Positions 1 to 6,104 of a stretch of 6,174 nt of DNA are shown here, piece after piece. The DNA is from an uncultured Bacteroidales bacterium (lineage in GTDB: Bacteria > Bacteroidota > Bacteroidia > Bacteroidales > Paludibacteraceae), in assembly GCA_937886455.1 (NCBI GenBank), contig CALGCU010000293.1:1-6174 (forward strand), given 5' to 3'. A program made the translations under genes and the position numbers. Position 1 is the stretch's first letter; each line of letters begins with the position of its first letter. A model generated the notes under the pieces. The model was not told where the DNA came from, ran no database searches, and worked only from the letters and a program-made list of their open reading frames with translations.

Positions 1-761
1 TTAGATGCCATCGCGTTGGTAGAAAGGAAGAATGCATTACCATAACCTCCTGTACCCACTACTACTGCGTGAGCAAAGAAGCGTTCAATGCGACCGGTTA
101 CAAGGTTACGTGCAATGATACCACGAGCGCGTCCGTCAATCACCACAACGTCTAACATTTCGTAGCGGCTGTAGAGTTTCACTTTACCTTTGCCCACTTG
201 GCGACTCAATGCAGAGTAAGCACCAAGAAGAAGTTGTTGGCCGGTTTGTCCCTTAGCATAGAAAGTACGGCTTACTTGTGCTCCACCGAATGAACGGTTG
301 TCAAGCAATCCACCATATTCACGTGCGAAAGGTACTCCTTGTGCCACACATTGGTCGATGATGCTATTAGACACCTCAGCCAAACGATAAACATTTGCTT
401 CACGTGCACGATAGTCACCACCTTTAATTGTATCATAGAACAAACGATAAACTGAGTCACCGTCGTTTTGATAGTTCTTAGCAGCATTGATACCCCCTTG
501 TGCTGCGATAGAGTGTGCACGACGTGGAGAGTCTTGAATGCAGAAGTTCAATACATTGAATCCCATTTCTGCCAATGATGCAGCTGCAGAAGCACCGGCA
601 AGACCTGTACCTACAACGATAACGTCCAAACGACGCTTGTTAGCAGGGTTTACTAATTTTTGGTGAGCTTTGTAATTGGTCCACTTTTCAGCCAAAGGAC
701 CTTCAGGTATCTTGGCGTCTTGAGGGGTGATAATTTGCTCAGATACTTTTATTGTTTCCAT
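1..761 (-). CDS. sdhA: Succinate dehydrogenase / fumarate reductase flavoprotein subunit (partial, C-terminus outside window)
   Basis: This is the catalytic FAD subunit of the membrane-bound succinate:quinone oxidoreductase, interconverting succinate and fumarate on the cytoplasmic face; in anaerobic Bacteroidales it mainly acts as fumarate reductase (also named frdA). The first 253 codons are present and the reading frame runs off the window edge at position 1. Visible features are the Rossmann FAD-binding motif VVGTGLAG at about residues 49-56, the HSIAAQGGIN motif with His83 as the expected covalent FAD attachment site, and the conserved segment GGLLDNRSFGGAQVSRTFYA at about 150-169. The ATG at 761 is fixed by an in-frame TAG three codons upstream. 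Codon use is strongly biased (GGT, CGT, AAC), as expected for a highly expressed gene. It lies 162 bp downstream of an unrecognised membrane gene and should be followed by sdhB outside the window. The family call is very secure; the direction of the reaction in vivo is inferred. Confidence 0.97.
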   Translation of the reverse strand, partial: METIKVSEQIITPQDAKIPEGPLAEKWTNYKAHQKLVNPANKRRLDVIVVGTGLAGASAAASLAEMGFNVLNFCIQDSPRRAHSIAAQGGINAAKNYQNDGDSVYRLFYDTIKGGDYRAREANVYRLAEVSNSIIDQCVAQGVPFAREYGGLLDNRSFGGAQVSRTFYAKGQTGQQLLLGAYSALSRQVGKGKVKLYSRYEMLDVVVIDGRARGIIARNLVTGRIERFFAHAVVVGTGGYGNAFFLSTNAMAS

Positions 762-818
762 AATAAACTATAATTAATTTTTTACATTCTCTATAATTGA
801 ATTTAATGCTTGGATTGT

Positions 819-858
819 CAATATTGTTTTTTGGTAGATGGAACCAACAATAATATTG
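819..858 (-). repeat. Bulged inverted repeat in the sdhA leader
   Basis: CAATATTG (819-826) can pair with CAAT plus ATTG (848-851 and 855-858, with a 3-nt bulge). TTGGT (831-835) then pairs with ACCAA (843-847), closing a 7-nt loop, with a TTTT bulge on one side. This gives about 13 base pairs within 40 bases. No T-tract follows it on the minus strand, so it does not look like an intrinsic terminator. Chance pairing is a real possibility in such AT-rich DNA. Confidence 0.35.
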
Positions 859-870
859 ATAATATATATG

Positions 871-894
871 ATAAAATTCTTTATAAAATTCTTT
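871..894. repeat. Perfect 12-bp tandem duplication (ATAAAATTCTTT x2)
   Basis: ATAAAATTCTTT occurs at 871-882 and again, without a gap, at 883-894. It lies between the end of the 155-residue membrane protein gene and sdhA. It may be a replication-slippage duplication or a pair of binding sites; nothing in the sequence decides between these. Confidence 0.6.
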
Positions 895-923
895 TCATAA
901 ATTGATTTCTAATAGAAACTATC

Positions 924-1391
924 TTAATCTATGGATATTATTAAATGCATCGTAGCTAAGATAGATAAGAATATTAAATCTTCATATCTAAATGCAGCCT
1001 TTGTAATGGCTTCTTGCATGAACGGTTTGTCTTTCATTGTTCTACCTATGACCAATAGGAATAATATCAAAGCATTGATAATCAACAAAGACCTTCCTAA
1101 TAAATCATTATCAAAATGTTCAAGAGCAGTTTCAGATAAAATGTAACTTGCAGCTTGAATGAGCAGTACGACATAACACACATGCAAAAGCCAATGATTG
1201 TTCTTTCGTGCTTGATAGATATAAATAGAAATCAATCCCACACAAGCCACTATTGCAATGACGAATCCGACAATATTTAACCATGATAATTGCTTGGCAT
1301 ATCCGATTTTAAACAAGACCCCACAAAAGAAGGCCATTGTCTCAAAAAGGATGGCTAAGCCATACATTTTTTTAAAATTAACAGTATCCAT
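924..1391 (-). CDS. Hypothetical integral membrane protein encoded between sdhC and sdhA
   Basis: I do not recognise this 155-residue protein. It is mostly hydrophobic, with about five likely membrane segments (roughly residues 9-30, 36-60, 67-87, 97-117 and 137-154), joined by short loops such as YQARKNNHW and GRTMKDKPF. No soluble domain, cofactor-binding Cys cluster or catalytic motif is visible. The ATG at 1391 is preferred; an in-frame TTG at 1397 would add two residues, and a stop lies further upstream. It starts 44 bp after the sdhC stop, on the same strand, so it is probably co-transcribed with the sdh genes. Its AT-rich codons differ from the strongly biased codons of sdhA, suggesting low expression or later acquisition. 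A role as an accessory or assembly factor of the SDH/FRD complex is only a guess from position. Confidence 0.72.
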   Translation of the reverse strand: MDTVNFKKMYGLAILFETMAFFCGVLFKIGYAKQLSWLNIVGFVIAIVACVGLISIYIYQARKNNHWLLHVCYVVLLIQAASYILSETALEHFDNDLLGRSLLIINALILFLLVIGRTMKDKPFMQEAITKAAFRYEDLIFLSILATMHLIISID

Positions 1392-1435
1392 GGTCAATGC
1401 AATAAATATCTGATTCTTTTGTTATGACTGCTTGA

Positions 1436-2140
1436 TTAAGCTGCCAAGCTTACGCCAAAATAGAATACGACAACAGCAGCAAACATTAATACAACAAGTG
1501 TTGCAACAACGTTAGAGATGCATTTTACGCGTGGCATCCAAGTATCGTTGTTGAGTCCCATAGTGTGAAGTGCTGACCATACACCGTGAGTCAAGTGGAA
1601 CCAGATTGCGCCTAACCACACCAAGTAGAGTACTACATAAACAGGATTTGCAAAAGTGTCTTTGATAATCAACACACCGTTAGTGGCATTTGCCAAAGCG
1701 GTTTCACATACGTGAATACCCAAAATGTGTTGGATTTCCACAAATTGCATTTTGCCCCAGAAGTTAAAGAGGTGTAAACCTATACCTAAAAGGATAATCA
1801 CACCAAGTGCCAACATGTTTTTTGATGACCATTCAACAGCTGGTTGTTTGCCTTCTATTGCATAGCGTTGACGTCCGCGGGCACGATAGTTTTGCACTTC
1901 CAAGAAGAAGGCATAAGCAATGTGTACCACCACTAAGAATGCCAAACCGACAGTGGCAATCAATGCATACCAGTTAGCACCCAAAAATTTACAGATGGCA
2001 TTGTAGTATTCAACGCCAAAAAGTGCATCAGTAATTGAAAAGATGTTCATTGTTGCATGAAACAACAAGAACAACACCAATGCAACACCGGAAATGGACA
2101 TAACCAATTTTCTTCCGATTGAGGAATCTGTTAACCACAT
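1436..2140 (-). CDS. sdhC: Succinate dehydrogenase / fumarate reductase cytochrome b558 subunit
   Basis: This is the membrane anchor of succinate:quinone oxidoreductase, carrying di-heme cytochrome b and the quinone site and passing electrons to or from the iron-sulfur subunit. The 234-residue length and pattern fit the single-anchor b558 family of Bacteroidetes, Bacillus and Wolinella types. Five membrane segments are visible at about 11-33, 56-80, 109-129, 165-186 and 207-230. Histidines at about 28, 73, 123 and 182 (or 185) lie in successive helices and are candidate axial heme ligands, by analogy with the four in the Wolinella FrdC family. The start motif MWLTDSSIGRK and the loop NYRARGRQRY are also typical. 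An in-frame TAA three codons upstream supports the ATG at 2140. It is the first gene of the operon and has a good promoter about 120 bp upstream. The family call is secure; exact ligand assignments are inferred. Confidence 0.95.
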   Translation of the reverse strand: MWLTDSSIGRKLVMSISGVALVLFLLFHATMNIFSITDALFGVEYYNAICKFLGANWYALIATVGLAFLVVVHIAYAFFLEVQNYRARGRQRYAIEGKQPAVEWSSKNMLALGVIILLGIGLHLFNFWGKMQFVEIQHILGIHVCETALANATNGVLIIKDTFANPVYVVLYLVWLGAIWFHLTHGVWSALHTMGLNNDTWMPRVKCISNVVATLVVLMFAAVVVFYFGVSLAA

Positions 2141-2216
2141 AATGAATTAGATTTTTAAAAGATTGTAATTAGTGTTTATTTATGAATTTATTGTTGTTTT
2201 TCATTGTATTACCATC

Positions 2217-2241
2217 CACACAAAATCACATTCCTTGTGTG
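2217..2241 (-). repeat. Inverted repeat in the sdhC 5' leader
   Basis: Perfect 7-bp arms CACACAA (2217-2223) and TTGTGTG (2235-2241) enclose an 11-base spacer. The element lies just downstream of the predicted sdhC promoter, within the expected untranslated leader. It could form an RNA hairpin or be a dyad operator for a transcription factor. The sequence alone does not decide which. Confidence 0.45.
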
Positions 2242-2261
2242 AAGAGTACATGTTTGCTTTG

Positions 2262-2293
2262 CAAATATAAATGTTTTTGCCTGATTGCGCAAA
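2262..2293 (-). promoter_or_regulatory. Bacteroides-type promoter for the sdhC-sdhA operon
   Basis: On the minus strand the -7 box reads TATATTTG (2269 to 2262), a full match to the Bacteroidetes consensus TAnnTTTG. A TTTG -33 element sits at 2293 to 2290, separated by 20 bp, which is the expected spacing for the primary sigma factor of this phylum. Transcription would start near 2255, giving a leader of roughly 115 nt before the sdhC ATG at 2140. This is the only strong promoter match I found in the window. Confidence 0.7.
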
Positions 2294-2300
2294 AGCCACC

Positions 2301-2318
2301 AATAAAGAGTTCTTTATT
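2301..2318. repeat. Inverted repeat between the AI-2E family gene and the sdhC promoter
   Basis: Perfect 8-bp arms AATAAAGA (2301-2308) and TCTTTATT (2311-2318) are separated by only 2 bases. The repeat lies 38 to 55 bases beyond the stop of the upstream permease gene and 8 bases upstream of the -33 box of the sdhC promoter. It may be a regulator-binding dyad controlling sdhC or a weak transcript end for the recJ-tdk-permease cluster. It is AT-rich and has no long T-tract, so a strong intrinsic terminator is unlikely. Confidence 0.45.
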
Positions 2319-2355
2319 TATGTTTTGAAACAGCAAAATGAATAAAAATCAATGA

Positions 2356-3504
2356 TTATTTCGGCGTATTGTCTGTGTTTTCGGGTGTTTCAGATGACTC
2401 AACAGAGGCTTCATCCTGAGCAAAGGGGAGAGTTTCTCCTTTTAACACAAAGCGCTTATAATAGGAAATACAGAGCGTGGTCATCGGGAGAGCGATAATC
2501 ATACCCGTCACTCCCAAGAGCGCTCCCCATATAGATAAGGACAGTAAAATGATAGCGGGGTTCATTCCTGTGACATTACCCATGATTTTAGGCACAAGAA
2601 ATAGGTCTTGTATGCATTGCACCACAACAAACACCAGAGCTATAAAAAGCAAAATCAACCAATAGGAAGTACCACTCTCTGCCGCTTGAAGCAAACCTAA
2701 TAGTAAACAAGGCGCAATACCTATCACCTGTAAGTAAGGCACCATGTTAAGCAATCCGATAAACAGTCCTACAATAATAGCAAGAGGGAGCCCCATAATG
2801 GAAAAGCCGATGGCAAACAAAACACCTACAATAGAAGCCACTAATGCTTGTCCACGAAAATAGCGGTTCATGCCGGTTTCCAGGTCTTCGGCTAATTCAC
2901 TTATAAAGGCACGATACTTAGGCGGAATAATATGAATCCATCCATTGGAAATCTTTTCATAGTCCATCAAGATAAAGACCAGATAGAGCATACTGATAAA
3001 CACTACCGCCAATCCCATTAACGCATTAAACGAGGAGTTTACAACACTCCACAATTTAGGCAATATAGATTTAATCGCACCCTGAATATCTGCATTTTGC
3101 AACAAGGCATGCAGGTCCATATTACTCCAGATGGAAGAGATTTGCTCCACCCATTCCACAGGAATAACACCTCCATTACGCTCACTCCTCATATAGGTGT
3201 TGAGCAAGGCATCCATCTTATGTACTTCTGTGGAAATAAGCGGATAGAGCAAAGCAATGATACCCACAAAAACACCTATCAACAGCAGAAGAGTAACAGC
3301 CACTGACAGTCCACGATTGCGTAGTTTCAGTTTATACTGAAAGAAACGCACAATAGGATGAATCATATAGGCCAGCAACCAACTCACCAAGAATGGTAGA
3401 AGAACATCGCGCAGGTAGTTGACGACATAAAGCAACAACACACCCACAGCAATACCTATGAGCAGGCGTACAGTTCTGTCAAGTGTAAAGGGGCGACGGT
3501 CCAT
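2356..3504 (-). CDS. AI-2E family transporter (PerM/TqsA-like membrane protein)
   Basis: This 382-residue protein belongs to the AI-2E transporter family (formerly UPF0118), which includes E. coli TqsA (autoinducer-2 export) and PerM, and some proteins reported as Na+/H+ antiporters. The substrate here cannot be told from sequence. The expected layout is present: N-terminal helices at about 12-30, 34-50 and 66-90; a large loop at about 91-150; a helix at about 160-180; the YFRGQ motif at 215-219; helices at about 221-275 containing NMVPYLQVIG (253-262); and a C-terminal helical block at about 281-349 with PKIMGNVTGMNPAI. The tail after residue 355 is acidic and Ser/Thr-rich. The ATG at 3504 follows the tdk stop by 21 bp, so the gene is probably the last of a recJ-tdk-permease transcript. 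Length is normal for the family, with no sign of damage. Confidence 0.9.
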   Translation of the reverse strand: MDRRPFTLDRTVRLLIGIAVGVLLLYVVNYLRDVLLPFLVSWLLAYMIHPIVRFFQYKLKLRNRGLSVAVTLLLLIGVFVGIIALLYPLISTEVHKMDALLNTYMRSERNGGVIPVEWVEQISSIWSNMDLHALLQNADIQGAIKSILPKLWSVVNSSFNALMGLAVVFISMLYLVFILMDYEKISNGWIHIIPPKYRAFISELAEDLETGMNRYFRGQALVASIVGVLFAIGFSIMGLPLAIIVGLFIGLLNMVPYLQVIGIAPCLLLGLLQAAESGTSYWLILLFIALVFVVVQCIQDLFLVPKIMGNVTGMNPAIILLSLSIWGALLGVTGMIIALPMTTLCISYYKRFVLKGETLPFAQDEASVESSETPENTDNTPK

Positions 3505-3525
3505 AATAACGGTTTTTGTGTAAGG

Positions 3526-4110
3526 TTATTTGTTTTTCTCCAGTCGATTATAACAATCACGACAGATAGGTTCGTATTCAGCAGTTTCGCCCAACAAAAC
3601 ACGCTTGTCGCTTTGTACTAAACGGTGAGATACATAGGCAAGTGAACCACAATGTACGCAGATGGCATGTACCTTATACACATCTTCCGCCACAGCCATC
3701 AATGCCGGCATAGGCCCAAAAGGCACGCCACGATAATCCATATCAAGGCCGGCAACAATCACACGAATGCCTCTATCAGCAAGTCGGGTACACACATCCA
3801 CCAAACCATCATCAAAGAATTGAGCCTCATCAATGCCCACCACTTCTACATCATCAGCCAATAAGAGTATGTTACCGGATGAATCCACAGGAGTAGATGG
3901 AATAGACGTACGGTCGTGTGACACCACATCCACATCTGAGTAGCGCACATCAATAGCAGGTTTGAATATCTCCACCCTTTGTTTTGCAAACTGGGCGCGC
4001 TTCATGCGGCGAATCAGTTCTTCTGTTTTCCCGGAAAACATTGAGCCACAAATCACTTCAATGCATCCACGACGTTGATTGGGAGATTGGTTATCGCGTT
4101 CAGAGTACAT
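3526..4110 (-). CDS. tdk: Thymidine kinase (type II, zinc-containing)
   Basis: The enzyme phosphorylates thymidine to dTMP with ATP in the cytoplasm, the key step of thymidine salvage. The 194-residue protein has all hallmarks of the TK1-like family: P-loop GSMFSGKT at 22-29; DEAQFF at 94-99, with Glu95 the expected catalytic base; GLDMDYRG at 121-128; and a zinc ribbon formed by Cys151, Cys154, Cys183 and Cys186. The substrate-binding lasso lies between the two Cys pairs. The ATG at 4110 follows the recJ stop by 5 bp, so translation of the two genes is probably coupled. All key residues are present and length is normal. Confidence 0.96.
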   Translation of the reverse strand: MYSERDNQSPNQRRGCIEVICGSMFSGKTEELIRRMKRAQFAKQRVEIFKPAIDVRYSDVDVVSHDRTSIPSTPVDSSGNILLLADDVEVVGIDEAQFFDDGLVDVCTRLADRGIRVIVAGLDMDYRGVPFGPMPALMAVAEDVYKVHAICVHCGSLAYVSHRLVQSDKRVLLGETAEYEPICRDCYNRLEKNK

Positions 4111-4115
4111 AGTTT

Positions 4116-5835
4116 TTATTCTTCTTGTGTTAGATTGTTTCGTATATCTTTAATCATTAATTGCAAACTGGTATTTCCATTGAAGGTATTTTCCTCCATA
4201 GTGTAGCAGATGTCAGCCTTTCCTCCATTTTTCAGGTGAGAGTTGTGTTGCCCTTTGCGGAAGGCTATGCCGTTCAGGCTGTTCTTGGATGTGCTGTCTT
4301 TCACTTCCAAACGAAGGTGCTCTTGCTCACGTCCTACTGCCTTAGTGTTACCATTATCATACACACCCTCAGTGGCAAAAATAGGTTTCTGATTGCCCGG
4401 TCCGAAGGGTCCGAATTGTTTGAGAATACGGAAAAACTTAGGCGTAATTTCCCGGAATGTAAGCATGGAGTCAATCTCTACTTGCGGTGCCTGTTGTTCG
4501 GGTAGGATGTGTGTAGCCACATACTCTTCAAAACGGCGTATAAACTCCGGCACATGCTTTTCTTGCATAGACAGACCTGCGGCATATACATGACCTCCAA
4601 AAGTTTCTAACAAGTCACGACAAGAATCTATCGCGGCATAGATGTCAAAGCCACCGACAGAGCGTGCGGAGCCCGACACCAATCCGTTGGAGTTGGTCAA
4701 CACGATTGCCGGTTTGTAGTATTCTTCAGTAAGGCGAGAAGCCACAATACCAACAACACCCTTGTGCCAATCCGGTTTATAGACTACGATAGAACTTCTT
4801 GAAGCCATATCATCCGACAACTGAATCAACTCTTGCGCCTCATCCGTAATACTCTTGTCCAGGTCTTTCCTGTCGTTGTTATACTCATCTATCTCACTGC
4901 TTTTTTGTCGTGCAAACGATGCATCACGTGTGATGAGTAGTTGTACAGCCTCAGCTGCCGTACGAATACGTCCGGAGGCATTGATGCGTGGACCTATTTT
5001 GAATACTATGTCACTGATGTCAATCTCTTTTTCTGCCAGTCCACACACTTCAATAATACTCTTGATACCTACACAAGGGTTGTGATTGATACGTTTCAAG
5101 CCATAGTGAGCCAACACACGATTCTCTCCTGTGATAGGCACGATGTCAGATGCAATACTCAATGCAACCAGGTCAAGAAGTGGTTCTAAATGAGAGAAGG
5201 GGATTTTGTTTACTTGTGCAAAAGCTTGCATAAACTTAAATCCCACACCACAACCAGATAGTTCGCTGTATGGGTAATTACAGTCCGGTCGTTTAGGGTC
5301 AAGCACAGCCACTGCCGGAGGAATCATTTCGTCTGCAGTGTGGTGGTCGCAAATAATAAAATCAACATTACGTGATTTGGCGTAGGCTACTTTGCCTACC
5401 GCTTTAATCCCACAGTCCAAAGCAATGATTAGCGTGAAGCCGTTGTCTGCTGCGTAATCAATTCCTTTGATAGAAATGCCATAACCCTCTGCATAGCGGT
5501 CGGGAATATAAAAATCCACGTTGGCATAGAGTTCTTTTATGAACTTATACACCAAAGCCACAGCAGTGGTCCCATCAACGTCATAATCGCCATAAACCAA
5601 GATTTTTTCATTGCGTTGCATGGCGTAAGTAAGACGATCAACGGCTCGTCGCATATCAGTCATCAGGAAAGGATCATGCAACATTGACAAAGACGGACGA
5701 AAGAATTCTTTCGCCGACTGATAATCAGTGATACCACGCTGCACTAACAGTTGCGCGAGTATCGGACTGATTGACAGTTCCTTTGCTTTTTTCCTGCTCT
5801 TCTGTAAGGGACTTAATAATCCATTTATTCGTCAT
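4116..5835 (-). CDS. recJ: Single-stranded-DNA-specific exonuclease RecJ, with an apparent frameshift near the 5' end
   Basis: RecJ degrades single-stranded DNA 5' to 3' in recombination and mismatch or base excision repair. The downstream frame (542 codons from a GTG at 5744) carries the whole catalytic core: DYDVDG at about 53-58, ALDCG near 108-112, DHH at 133-135, GPRINASGR near 251, and the DHHA1 motif GGH near 383-385, then an OB-like C-terminal part. The family N-terminus is split. ATG at 5835 begins MTNKWIIKSLTEEQEK, but that frame stops after 36 codons at 5725. The next conserved piece, KELSISPILAQLLVQRGI, is in the other frame. Removing one base from the six-A run at 5787-5792 (T on the plus strand) joins them into a 572-residue protein of normal length. 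The change may be a sequencing error, a real mutation or slippage. The core is intact, so a shorter product from GTG at 5744 is possible. recJ leads a cluster with tdk, 5 bp downstream. Confidence 0.9.
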
Positions 5836-5917
5836 TGAGGAAGTTTTTTTTGAAAGTGGTAAAGGTAGTGAAAAGTGAGCGAAATAGCAAATATCCAATC
5901 AAATTTAATATTTGGGT

Positions 5918-5970
5918 TTCCGAACCGCAGTCTATCTTGTTAAAAGATAGTGAGAAAAGTGAGTTCGGAA
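5918..5970. repeat. Nested inverted repeat upstream of recJ
   Basis: Outer perfect 8-bp arms TTCCGAAC (5918-5925) and GTTCGGAA (5963-5970) enclose inner perfect 7-bp arms CTATCTT (5932-5938) and AAGATAG (5944-5950), with a 5-base loop. The two stems are separated by an asymmetric internal loop of 6 and 12 bases. Fifteen pairs in a nested arrangement suggest a structured RNA or a DNA cruciform rather than chance. No T-tract follows on either strand, so it is not a classical terminator. Confidence 0.5.
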
Positions 5971-6035
5971 GCAAAAGAAAAGCATTAAGTTTATTGAAAG
6001 TATTTGCATTTACACAACCCACTCTGCGTGTCGCG

Positions 6036-6065
6036 TTCCTATCCGTTTGGTATCTTATTCCTATC
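6036..6065. repeat. Direct repeat TTCCTATC, two copies 22 bp apart
   Basis: TTCCTATC occurs at 6036-6043 and 6058-6065, a start-to-start distance of 22 bp, or about two helical turns. It borders the GC-rich tandem repeats that begin at 6069 and may belong to the same intergenic repeat element. No function can be assigned. Confidence 0.4.
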
Positions 6066-6068
6066 TAG

Positions 6069-6101
6069 TGGTCCCGAGATGGTCCCGAGGTGGTCGCGGG
6101 G
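6069..6101. repeat. Three 11-bp tandem repeats, GC-rich (TGGTCCCGAGR)
   Basis: The units are TGGTCCCGAGA (6069-6079), TGGTCCCGAGG (6080-6090) and TGGTCGCGGGG (6091-6101). The first two differ by one base and the third is more diverged. They are contiguous and lead directly into the hairpin array. Their composition contrasts sharply with the AT-rich DNA before them. They are probably part of an interspersed intergenic repeat family, but this cannot be shown from one copy. Confidence 0.75.
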
Positions 6102-6104
6102 ATA

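Larger units (their letters stand above)
762..923. other. AT-rich spacer and leader upstream of sdhA
   Basis: This noncoding spacer separates the 155-residue membrane protein gene from sdhA. It is very AT-rich and contains a bulged hairpin (819-858) and a perfect 12-bp tandem repeat (871-894). I found no minus-strand match to the Bacteroides promoter -7 box TAnnTTTG in it, so sdhA is probably transcribed from the promoter ahead of sdhC. The long leader could serve in RNA processing or stability; that is inference only. Confidence 0.55.

Noticed and set aside
906..918. TTTCTA-A-TAGAAA palindrome just after the 155-residue membrane protein gene, as a terminator
   Set aside because: The one-base spacer leaves only about four usable pairs with a realistic loop, the stem is AT-only apart from one G-C pair, and no T-tract follows it on the minus strand.
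931..1146. Plus-strand open frame of 71 codons opposite the membrane protein gene
   Set aside because: It lies wholly antisense to the hydrophobic 155-residue protein, whose membrane-helix pattern and position make the minus-strand frame the better candidate.
5742..5744. GTG at 5744 as the true recJ start
   Set aside because: The residues just upstream in the same frame (ISPILAQLL) and the N-terminal piece in the other frame match the expected RecJ N-terminus, so the gene once started at 5835. GTG could still serve as a fallback start in the present sequence.
5900..5907. TAAATTTG (minus strand) as the recJ promoter -7 box
   Set aside because: It matches TAnnTTTG, but no TTTG occurs 19-21 bp upstream and the local DNA is AT-rich, so it is too weak to annotate as a promoter.
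5825..6022. Minus-strand open frame of 65 codons overlapping the recJ start
   Set aside because: It overlaps the conserved recJ N-terminus in another frame, has low-complexity TTFTTF text and shows no family resemblance.
5835..6068. Plus-strand open frame of 77 codons upstream of recJ (starts MRKFFLKVVKVVK)
   Set aside because: It starts on the complement of the recJ start codon, runs through the nested inverted repeat and into the repeat element, has no recognisable domain and has low-complexity composition. Most likely spurious.
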